Source of the DNA: DAOUAJ01 sp034433615
GTDB taxonomy: Bacteria; Chloroflexota; Anaerolineae; DUEN01
Assembly (NCBI GenBank): GCA_034433615.1
Contig: DAOUAJ010000359.1
Location: 1-5,331, forward strand
Reading direction: 5' to 3'
Length of the DNA stretch: 5,331 nucleotides
This document shows, in pieces, positions 1 through 5,094 of this stretch. Position numbers and translations under genes: made by a program. Numbering within the stretch: the first letter of the stretch is position 1; each line of letters opens with the position of its first letter. The notes below the pieces were generated by a model that was not told where the DNA came from, did not search any database, and saw only the letters and a program-made list of their open reading frames with translations.

Positions 1-107
1 TCCTAAGGGATCCCGCCGTTCGCGAGCAAAGGAGGAGGAAGAACTTATCTGGTTATATTGTAGACGATATTCACCGAAATTATAGTGACCTGGCTTACCA
101 TGTGGCA

Positions 108-695
108 CTACTGGACGGTGATGAGATCTTTCAACCTGGCAAAGGTAGCTTCGCCAATCCCTGGCACGCGCAGGATGTCTTCCGGTTTATTGTACGGGCG
201 GCCATTGATGATACGCTGAGCCATCGCTGGCCCGATCCCCGGCAGGGTGTCTAACTCCGCCAGCGTCGCCGTGTTGATATTGACGCGAGCTCCGCCTGTT
301 TCACTTCCCGACGGTGAACTGGGAGCCCCGGAGATGGGAGCTACCTGAGTGACTTCGCCAGCGCGCGGCATGTGGATGTGCATGCCGTCCGCCAACGGCA
401 GCGCCAGGTTAATGGCGCTCAGATCAGCTTCACCCGTCGCGCCGCCCGCGGCCTGAATCGCATCACGTACGATAGCGCCCGCAGGAAGTTCATATACATC
501 AGGGGAGTGCACTGCGCCGCTCACGTAGACGCGGATCGGTGATGGTGTAGGGGTAGCGGTGGGGGTAGGCGGCGGGATAAGTTCGATAGGGGTGCCCAGC
601 GGGCGGCGCATGGTGAACATGAACAGCCCGCTGAGCAGCGCCCAGGCCAGCGAAAGAAAGATGTAACCACGATATTGAAGCCACCGATCCTGCAT
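108..695 (-). CDS. comEA: ComEA-like membrane-anchored DNA-binding protein (SLBB + helix-hairpin-helix)
   Basis: The 195-residue product has one hydrophobic segment (about residues 11-28), a Pro/Thr-rich linker (about 41-53, PPPTPTATPTPSP), an SLBB-like domain (about 54-112, starting IRVYVSGAVHSPDVYELPAG), a Ser/Gly-rich spacer, and a C-terminal pair of helix-hairpin-helix motifs. The HhH region starts at VNINTATLAELDTLPGIG, has hairpin GIG turns at about 153-155 and 179-181, and ends in a short helix. This order is that of ComEA, the extracytoplasmic double-stranded-DNA receptor of natural transformation in Gram-positive bacteria. Length fits the family. The ATG start is preceded by GAGGAGA at good spacing. 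It is the last gene of the leftward SPFH-PLD-unknown-ComEA set, 57 bp after its neighbour. No comEC or other competence gene is visible, so a role in DNA uptake is inferred from the domains only. A structural or secretion-related HhH protein remains possible. Confidence 0.85.
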   Translation of the reverse strand: MQDRWLQYRGYIFLSLAWALLSGLFMFTMRRPLGTPIELIPPPTPTATPTPSPIRVYVSGAVHSPDVYELPAGAIVRDAIQAAGGATGEADLSAINLALPLADGMHIHMPRAGEVTQVAPISGAPSSPSGSETGGARVNINTATLAELDTLPGIGPAMAQRIINGRPYNKPEDILRVPGIGEATFARLKDLITVQ

Positions 696-700
696 CGCGT

Positions 701-707
701 TCTCCTC
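701..707 (-). promoter_or_regulatory. Ribosome binding site of the comEA-like gene
   Basis: On the minus strand GAGGAGA lies five to six bases before the ATG at 695-693, which supports that start. Confidence 0.6.
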
Positions 708-752
708 AGCAAGATGGCGACTCCATTGTGGCGAAGTTCGCTCACCGCCCGC

Positions 753-1088
753 TCACTGGCAGCAATCCTGTTGCCGACGCGCCTGGCTCACCAGCGCAGG
801 CAGGTGACCGATCACCTGTTGCAGGTCCTCGGTTGAGGTGATCGTTGTGGCCAGGGTGAAGATGCCGTGTTCCTCCCACGATGTGCGGTATGCTCGCCCG
901 GCCCGGATAATGCGACAAGCTCTGGCCGGCCGCAGAGGTTGGGTCGCTGTGAACAACAACCGGCCAGATCCATCCACAGCCAGCGTCCAGGCGCCCTGAT
1001 CCTCCTTGCTGGCGACGACTTCCCCTTCATCTTCCGTTACTTCCCATCCTGCTTCCCGAAGCAGTTGGGCCATCGCGCTCAGATCCAC
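753..1088 (-). CDS. Hypothetical protein, 111 aa, GTG start
   Basis: I do not recognise a family. The start is a GTG at 1088-1086, chosen because AGGAGG (1097-1102) stands eight bases upstream. The next in-frame ATG (residue 6) is too far from that site. The N-terminus looks like a short helix (MAQLLREAGW). An acidic stretch rich in probable beta strands follows (about residues 16-50), then an Arg-rich region (about 52-70) and a C-terminal helical part ending QQDCCQ with a vicinal cysteine pair. There is no signal peptide or membrane segment, so a cytoplasmic location is expected. It lies between the PLD lipoprotein gene (59-bp gap holding a perfect inverted repeat) and the comEA-like gene (57-bp gap), all on one strand, so it is probably co-transcribed. 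Its reading frame, start signal and position support a real gene. Its function cannot be stated. Confidence 0.7.
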   Translation of the reverse strand: MDLSAMAQLLREAGWEVTEDEGEVVASKEDQGAWTLAVDGSGRLLFTATQPLRPARACRIIRAGRAYRTSWEEHGIFTLATTITSTEDLQQVIGHLPALVSQARRQQDCCQ

Positions 1089-1096
1089 GATGTCTG

Positions 1097-1102
1097 CCTC
1101 CT
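1097..1102 (-). promoter_or_regulatory. Ribosome binding site deciding a GTG start
   Basis: AGGAGG on the minus strand is followed after eight bases (CAGACATC) by GTG at 1088-1086. This decides for the GTG over the in-frame ATG 15 bases further in. It lies just downstream of the inverted repeat at 1113-1147, so the hairpin could influence access to it. Confidence 0.65.
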
Positions 1103-1112
1103 GTAAGAGAGT

Positions 1113-1147
1113 AGGCTTCCGAAATCTTCACGGGACTTCGGAAGCCT
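1113..1147. repeat. Perfect 11-bp inverted repeat, 13-nt loop, after the PLD stop codon
   Basis: AGGCTTCCGAA at 1113-1123 is matched exactly by its reverse complement TTCGGAAGCCT at 1137-1147. On the transcribed (minus) strand the hairpin starts in the base immediately after the TAA stop (1150-1148). It is followed by ACTCTCTTAC, not by a run of T, so it is not a typical intrinsic terminator for the leftward genes. On the plus strand only TTTA follows. Possible roles are an mRNA-stabilising 3' hairpin between cistrons, a partial attenuator, or a dispersed palindromic (REP-like) element. The window has one copy, so the last cannot be judged. Confidence 0.8.
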
Positions 1148-2533
1148 TTACTGCACAATCTGGATCTGCGATGGGTCTTCTACGATGATCTCCGGCCAGT
1201 CGCGATACTTCTCCACCAGTCCGGTGACGTGGATCGTCTTGCCTTTGTAGTAGCGATCAGGCCGATCCGGCCACTTGTCCCAGACGTTGGGGAAGATCAC
1301 CACCTTGAAGTTGCTATCCCGGTTTTTGTCGCCCATCAGCCAGATGACGCGCCCACTGTTGTAGGTGGACTGCACCGTCAGCCTGACCGTCACTTCCTGG
1401 TAGAAGTACTGGGCGGCCTGGGTGTGATCCACATAGCCGGTTTCTGGAGTGGGCACCTGACGGATGGCCTCTTCGCGGCCCATCTCCCAGTCAGCCTGGA
1501 ACTGCTGGAGGAGTGCCTGCACGACGTAGGGTTCGTCCACCAGGATGCTCAGCTCCCGGTTGAAATCCAGCGAGCTGCTGGTGAGGTTGATAGATCCCAC
1601 GAGAACCTGCCGCCCATCAACGATGATGACCTTGGTGTGCATATAGGGATCGTCCAGGTAGCGCACCTGAGCGCCCGCCTGGCGCAGCCGTTCACGCCCC
1701 GACTCGTCATTGTCCTCACTCAACGGATAATGAGGCGAGCTGAGGTAACGGATGCGCACGCCACGGCCAGCCGCAGCCACCAGATGATCGAGAACCTCTT
1801 CGTCTTGCATGTTCTGGTGCTCAATGTCCAGAGTGGTCTGAGCCTCGTCAATCAGCCGCACCAGAAAATCGCGAGCATTATCCGGCGACCACGCCAATCG
1901 CGGGTTGGTGTGTTGCACCGCCTGGCGCGCCCAATCCGCCTCGAAGGTCGCGATGATCTCGGCCACGTCCTCAGGGCGCGTTGTGCGGATCATGTATTCC
2001 CGGTTGGCCGTGAAGGAGGAGCTCGTGAAATTAGCCGTCATCACCAGAGCGTACACCTCATCCACGATGATCGTCTTCTGGTGGAGATAGCGAATGGTGC
2101 GCGGGTCCCACTGCACGCTCACGCCGGCTGCTTTCAGATCGGCTGCGACCGTCGCGTTCTGCGAACTGCCGCCATAGGGGTTCATCTCCAGCAGGACGCG
2201 CACGTTCACCCCGCGGGCGGCTGCATCTTTCAGAGCCCGGATGATGCCTGAATCCGTGATCAGGTACATAACCACGCGCAACGTGTCTCGGGCGTCGGCA
2301 ATGGCCGCCAGGATAGGGGCATGTCCATCTTCGGGTTCGATGAATAGTTCGTAGGTGGGAACAGATGGCGTCGCTGTCGGCGTGGCGGTAGCGGTAGGGA
2401 TCAGGGTGGGGGTGGATGTAGGCGCTAACGTTGGCGTAGCCGTGGGGGCGGGCGTGGGAGTAGGGAGCGCCAGGCGGCAGCCGGCCAGGACCAATGCTAG
2501 AGCCAAAAGCAGAGGGATCAGGTGGCGGTTCAT
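1148..2533 (-). CDS. Lipoprotein phospholipase-D-superfamily protein with C-terminal OB-like domain
   Basis: The 461-residue product begins with a lipoprotein signal (MNRHLIPLLLALALVLAGC, lipobox LAGC, lipidated Cys19). A Pro/Thr/Ala-rich linker follows (about 24-58), then two PLD domains. Motif 1 is HQKTIIVD (H151, K153, D158) followed by N168 and E179. Motif 2 is MHTKVIIVD (H299, K301, D306) followed by GSINLTSSS and E327. Both HKD motifs are intact, so a full two-motif active site is expected. The superfamily hydrolyses phosphodiesters in lipids or nucleic acids by a covalent phospho-histidine intermediate. Residues about 370-461, with YKGKTIHVTGLVEKYRDWPE and EDPSQIQIV, resemble OB-fold nucleic-acid-binding domains, which favours a DNA or RNA substrate (inference). 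The protein should sit outside the cytoplasmic membrane, tethered by lipid. The ATG overlaps the stop of the SPFH gene in ATGA (2530-2533), which implies translational coupling. GAGG lies about ten bases upstream. The lipid-versus-nucleic-acid substrate is open. Confidence 0.88.
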   Translation of the reverse strand: MNRHLIPLLLALALVLAGCRLALPTPTPAPTATPTLAPTSTPTLIPTATATPTATPSVPTYELFIEPEDGHAPILAAIADARDTLRVVMYLITDSGIIRALKDAAARGVNVRVLLEMNPYGGSSQNATVAADLKAAGVSVQWDPRTIRYLHQKTIIVDEVYALVMTANFTSSSFTANREYMIRTTRPEDVAEIIATFEADWARQAVQHTNPRLAWSPDNARDFLVRLIDEAQTTLDIEHQNMQDEEVLDHLVAAAGRGVRIRYLSSPHYPLSEDNDESGRERLRQAGAQVRYLDDPYMHTKVIIVDGRQVLVGSINLTSSSLDFNRELSILVDEPYVVQALLQQFQADWEMGREEAIRQVPTPETGYVDHTQAAQYFYQEVTVRLTVQSTYNSGRVIWLMGDKNRDSNFKVVIFPNVWDKWPDRPDRYYKGKTIHVTGLVEKYRDWPEIIVEDPSQIQIVQ

Positions 2534-3342
2534 CCGTGTTTGACCTCTTCGTTTACCTCAGCACCTCTCCCATCCGGCTGAATGAGTATAGATTGGAAAG
2601 CCCGGAAGAGCTCAATAGGCACCGGGAAGATAATGGTGGAGTTCTTTTCTGTGGCGATCTCCGTTAACGTTTGCAAGTAGCGCAACTGGATCGCGGCGGG
2701 CTCTTTGGCGATGACCTCGGCTGCCTCAGCCAACTGCTGCGAGGCCTGGTATTCACCCTCGGCGTGGATGATCTTGGCCCGCTTCTCGCGCTCGGCCTCC
2801 GCCTGGCGGGCCATGGCGCGCTGCATCGTCTGCGGCAACTCCACGTCCTTCACTTCGACGATGCCGACTTTGACCCCCCATGGCTCTGTAGCCTCATCAA
2901 TGATTTGCTGCAACTTCTGGTTGATGCGCTCCCGGTGGGCCAGCAGCTCGTCCAACTCCGATTGCCCCAGGACGTTGCGCAGGGTCGTCTGGGCGATGTT
3001 CCAGGTAGCCCGACGGTAGTCCTCCACATTCACGACCGCTGCTGAGGGGTCAACGACGCGGAAATAGACCACTGCGTTGACCTTGACGGTCACGTTATCG
3101 CGAGTGATGGCCTCCTGCGCGGGCACATCCAGGGTGACCACGCGCAGGTCTATCTTGATCATGCGATCAATGATCGGGATGATAAAGAATAGGCCAGGGC
3201 CTTTGGCACCCATTAGCCGCCCCAGGCGGAAGATCACCCCGCGCTCGTACTCCTGCACGATCTTAATGGCCGAGCTGAGGATTGCCAGTAAGATGATGAT
3301 GAATACCCCAAAGGTTGACAGTAAACCCAACAATGCCTCCAT
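2530..3342 (-). CDS. SPFH/band-7 (stomatin-like, slipin) membrane protein
   Basis: The 270-residue product has an N-terminal membrane segment (about 10-28, FGVFIIILLAILSSAIKIV) followed by the band-7 core. The core starts EYERGVIFRLGRLMGAKGPG (31-50) and continues through the FFIIPIIDRMIKIDLR strand region and LDVPAQEAITRDNVTVKVNA (71-90). Other slipin marks are the LRNVLGQSELDELLAHRE region (121-138), WGVKVGIVEVKDVELP (155-170) and a charged helical stretch, AMARQAEAEREKRAKIIHAE (176-195), likely a coiled coil. The C-terminus is STIIFPVPIELF. Slipins oligomerise at membranes and organise microdomains. Many are paired with an NfeD/STOPP protease gene. Here no NfeD is present, and the next gene, overlapping by four bases, encodes the PLD lipoprotein. 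The ATG follows an excellent ribosome binding site. It is the first gene of the left set, 137 bp after the permease gene. Confidence 0.92.
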   Translation of the reverse strand: MEALLGLLSTFGVFIIILLAILSSAIKIVQEYERGVIFRLGRLMGAKGPGLFFIIPIIDRMIKIDLRVVTLDVPAQEAITRDNVTVKVNAVVYFRVVDPSAAVVNVEDYRRATWNIAQTTLRNVLGQSELDELLAHRERINQKLQQIIDEATEPWGVKVGIVEVKDVELPQTMQRAMARQAEAEREKRAKIIHAEGEYQASQQLAEAAEVIAKEPAAIQLRYLQTLTEIATEKNSTIIFPVPIELFRAFQSILIQPDGRGAEVNEEVKHG

Positions 3343-3346
3343 ACTC

Positions 3347-3356
3347 TCACCTCCTC
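3347..3356 (-). promoter_or_regulatory. Strong Shine-Dalgarno of the SPFH gene
   Basis: GAGGAGGTGA on the minus strand, four bases before the ATG at 3342-3340, is near-perfect complementarity to the 16S rRNA 3' end. It fixes the start and suggests high translation of the first cistron. Confidence 0.8.
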
Positions 3357-3479
3357 GTATAATAGATTTGCAATCTGTTTTTCTGCGTGCACGACAAGGG
3401 AAGAATCTTGCAGTTTGATGCCGTTTTTCACCGAATCACGTCTGATTGCATAACCATTCTGTTAGCGACGGTTGTCCGC

Positions 3480-4748
3480 TTACCCCTTCTCATACGGCTG
3501 CCCATCTGCCGCGGGGGGAATGGCCCGACCCACGACGCCGGCCAGGACCACCATCGTTACAACGTAAGGGGCCATGAGTAGGAACTCGGAAGGGATGGGC
3601 ACGCGCAGGATCTGCAGCTTGATCTGCAGCGAGTCGGCAAAGCCGAAGATGAGGGAAGAAGCGAAGGCCCCAAAGGGGGTCCACTTGCCAAAGATCATAG
3701 CCGCCAGGCCAATGAACCCCTTGCCGGCGGTCATGATCTCGTCAAAGCGGCCCACTGAGCCGATGCTGAAGTAAGCGCCACCGATACCGGCGATCATCCC
3801 ACCCAGGATCACATTGACGTAACGTACCAGATAAACATTGATGCCCAAGGTGTCGGCTGCTCGCGGATGCTCGCCTACTGCCCGGGTGCGCAACCCCCAG
3901 GGGGTGTAGAACAGAAGAACGTGAAGGACTACGACCAGGATAAACATGAGGTAAACGATGAGACCATTCTCGAAGAAGATGGGGCCCAGGAGGGGAATTT
4001 TCGACAAAAGCGGGATAGGGATGAGGGAGAAAGTGCCAGAGTTGTTTAACCGGTCAATGTTCCTCTCCAGAAAGCGGGCGGAAATGAAGCTGGTAGCTCC
4101 TACGGAGAAGATGTTAATGGCCACACCGCTGACGATCTGGTCTACCTTGAACTGAATGGCCAACACAGCATGGAGAGCGGCCAGGACCGCCCCGGTGAGA
4201 ATGGCCGCCAGCAAACCCAGATAAAGATTATGGGTCAGAGTAGCCACGACCACGGCGGTCTGGGCCGCCATCAGCATGATGCCCTCGATAGCGATATTGA
4301 TCACGGCGCAACGCTCGCTGATAACGCCACACAGGGCGGCCAGGGCGATCGGGGTGGCCCGGACCAGGGAGCTGCCCAGCATGCCCACCAGGTTGAATGA
4401 TTTGCCACGGGTGGCCCAGATGAGAAACGTACCCACGAAGCAGAAGGCTACAATCCCGGCGACCACACCTGTGGAGCGGAAACCTCGGACCAGTTGCCAG
4501 CCTCCTAGGAACCAGGTGATCAGGACCAGAATGTACACAGAGGTCTGGACAGGCAGGACCAGATCCGGGATACGGATGGCCTGAGAAGCGTAACCAGGGT
4601 TGAGCCCGAACTTGGCCTGCAGCCCCGGTTCCAGGCCCATACCAAACAGGAGAAGCATCATCAGACCCATCGCCAGGAACAACAGGCCCATGATATGGCT
4701 GTGGCTAGCGGTCACTGGCCTGGTGATTGATGGGACAATTGTCGTCAT
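3480..4748 (-). CDS. ABC transporter permease, nucleoside/BMP type (second of the pair)
   Basis: The product is 422 residues when started at ATG 4748. It is highly hydrophobic with about ten candidate membrane segments, typical of BPD_transp_2 permeases. Family marks are ATPIALAALCGVISERCAVI followed by NIAIEG (about 131-156), VDQIVSGVAINIFSVGAT (about 202-218), the cytoplasmic coupling loop GEHPRAADTLGI (about 292-303) and TAGKGFIGLAAMIFGKW (about 340-356). In characterised relatives (NupQ, YufQ) two such permeases work with an ATPase and a BMP-family lipoprotein to import nucleosides. The substrate here is inferred from family only. AGAGAGG five bases before this ATG makes it the better start. 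An in-frame TTG at 4778 lies inside the heptamer tract and is unlikely. The paired permease ends at 5095 upstream, separated by the insert 4764-5092, which interrupts the usual close spacing of such pairs. Confidence 0.9.
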   Translation of the reverse strand: MTTIVPSITRPVTASHSHIMGLLFLAMGLMMLLLFGMGLEPGLQAKFGLNPGYASQAIRIPDLVLPVQTSVYILVLITWFLGGWQLVRGFRSTGVVAGIVAFCFVGTFLIWATRGKSFNLVGMLGSSLVRATPIALAALCGVISERCAVINIAIEGIMLMAAQTAVVVATLTHNLYLGLLAAILTGAVLAALHAVLAIQFKVDQIVSGVAINIFSVGATSFISARFLERNIDRLNNSGTFSLIPIPLLSKIPLLGPIFFENGLIVYLMFILVVVLHVLLFYTPWGLRTRAVGEHPRAADTLGINVYLVRYVNVILGGMIAGIGGAYFSIGSVGRFDEIMTAGKGFIGLAAMIFGKWTPFGAFASSLIFGFADSLQIKLQILRVPIPSEFLLMAPYVVTMVVLAGVVGRAIPPAADGQPYEKG

Positions 4749-4753
4749 GATAG

Positions 4754-4760
4754 CCTCTCT
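4754..4760 (-). promoter_or_regulatory. Ribosome binding site of the second permease
   Basis: AGAGAGG on the minus strand, five bases before ATG 4748-4746. It lies only three bases outside the heptamer tract, so the insert left the permease start signal intact. It also decides against the TTG at 4778. Confidence 0.55.
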
Positions 4761-4763
4761 ATT

Positions 4764-4791
4764 GGTCTCAGGTCTCAAGTCTCAGGTCTCG
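4764..4791. repeat. Left tandem heptamer tract (GGTCTCA x4, degenerate)
   Basis: Four contiguous 7-mers on the plus strand: GGTCTCA (4764-4770), GGTCTCA (4771-4777), AGTCTCA (4778-4784), GGTCTCG (4785-4791). On the transcribed strand the unit reads TGAGACC. TGA occurs at 4784-4782, 4777-4775 and 4770-4768. Because the period is seven, these fall in all three reading frames. The first of them is the stop codon of the bundle-protein remnant. Confidence 0.9.
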
Positions 4792-5050
4792 GGCTGGTAA
4801 GGCTCGTTAGCGATGATTGCCTCGCGGAAGGAATAGATCTTGCGGCCAAGGGTCTCATAAAAAGCCAGTTCTGTCTGGTGGTAGGCCTCATCAGTCAGAG
4901 AACCGGTGTCGCGAAGCAAGTTCAGGTGCTCTTTGGTCTCAGAGTCATCCGATGAATCCGTACCGCCCTCTCGTAAGCCAGCCGGTAGATCTCCAGATCC
5001 TTATAGCTCTGCGGCTTCTTTTTCCCACCGTCCTCCTTTGCCATAGCCAT
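4782..5050 (-). pseudogene. Four-helix-bundle protein (23S rRNA intervening-sequence family), internally deleted and frameshifted
   Basis: The first frame starts at ATG 5050 (or ATG 5044), after an AGGGGGAGAGAG purine run. It encodes a Lys-rich lead and then QSYKDLEIYRLAYERAVRIH and RMTL, the typical first helix of the family. It then runs into unrelated residues and stops at 4922-4924 (42 aa in all). A second frame, entered by about 4958, encodes SSDDSETKEHLNLLRDTGSL, TDEAYHQTELAFYETLGRK and IYSFREAIIANEPYQPET, the usual third/fourth-helix end, stopping at 4782-4784 inside the left heptamer tract. Intact members have about 115-130 residues. The middle, normally with EGSQIRRS and NIVEGYGRR-like motifs (from memory of the family), is absent, so roughly 45-50 codons are missing as well as the frame. 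Intact homologues are thought to be RNA- or nucleic-acid-associated pentameric bundles, and related to the Avd protein of diversity-generating retroelements. This copy is almost certainly non-functional. Confidence 0.8.
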
Positions 5051-5071
5051 CTCTCTCCCCCTTTTGCAACT

Positions 5072-5092
5072 TGTGACCTGTGACCTGTGACC
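5072..5092. repeat. Right tandem heptamer tract (GGTCACA x3 on the minus strand)
   Basis: Three exact 7-mers, TGTGACC on the plus strand (5072-5078, 5079-5085, 5086-5092), with degraded flanking copies on both sides (TGTCATC at 5093-5099). Read on the minus strand the unit is GGTCACA. It precedes the bundle gene by 21 bases and begins three bases after the stop codon of the upstream permease. On the plus strand it carries TGA in all three frames (5074, 5081, 5088). Confidence 0.9.
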
Positions 5093-5094
5093 TG

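Larger units (their letters stand above)
4764..5092 (-). mobile_element. Putative small insert: heptamer tract - four-helix-bundle gene remnant - inverted heptamer tract
   Basis: A segment of about 330 bp lies between two permease genes that are normally adjacent. Its ends are tandem heptamers: GGTCTCA on the plus strand at the left and GGTCACA on the minus strand at the right, differing at one position of seven. Inside is a decayed gene of the family first known from intervening sequences in bacterial 23S rRNA genes. Aligned over three units (21 positions), the two tracts can form 17 Watson-Crick pairs and one G-U pair in the transcript, with an A-A mismatch every seven bases. No transposase, target-site duplication or attachment site is visible, and the bundle protein has no known catalytic residues. 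Calling this a mobile element is inference from position and symmetry. If mobile, it would need help in trans. Confidence 0.4.

Noticed and set aside
79..84. TATAAT on the minus strand as a promoter for a gene beyond the left edge
   Set aside because: No acceptable -35 at 16-18 bases. A single hexamer in AT-rich intergenic DNA is weak evidence, and no downstream start is in view.
1229..2251. Long open frame of 340 codons on the plus strand
   Set aside because: It lies wholly opposite the PLD gene, has no ribosome binding site and encodes a His/Arg/Val-rich composition typical of an antisense shadow. The minus-strand frame has full HKD motifs.
2360..2464. Degenerate GT-rich tandem repeat
   Set aside because: It is the codon-level image of the Pro/Thr-rich linker of the PLD lipoprotein (residues 24-58), in phase with the gene, so it needs no separate explanation.
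3357..3364. Promoter -10 (TATTAT) for the SPFH gene
   Set aside because: Transcription from it would start at about 3352, inside the Shine-Dalgarno (3356-3347), and no -35 hexamer stands at 16-18 bases. The small inverted repeat AGATT/AATCT at 3364-3376 is too short to call an operator.
3343..3479. Terminator or small RNA between the permease and SPFH genes
   Set aside because: I found no GC-rich hairpin followed by T residues and no recognisable RNA motif in these 137 bases.
4749..4778. N-terminal extension of the second permease to a TTG at 4778
   Set aside because: The added residues are translated heptamer repeat, and AGAGAGG is placed correctly for the ATG at 4748.
4764..5092. CRISPR array
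   Set aside because: The repeats are contiguous 7-mers without spacers.
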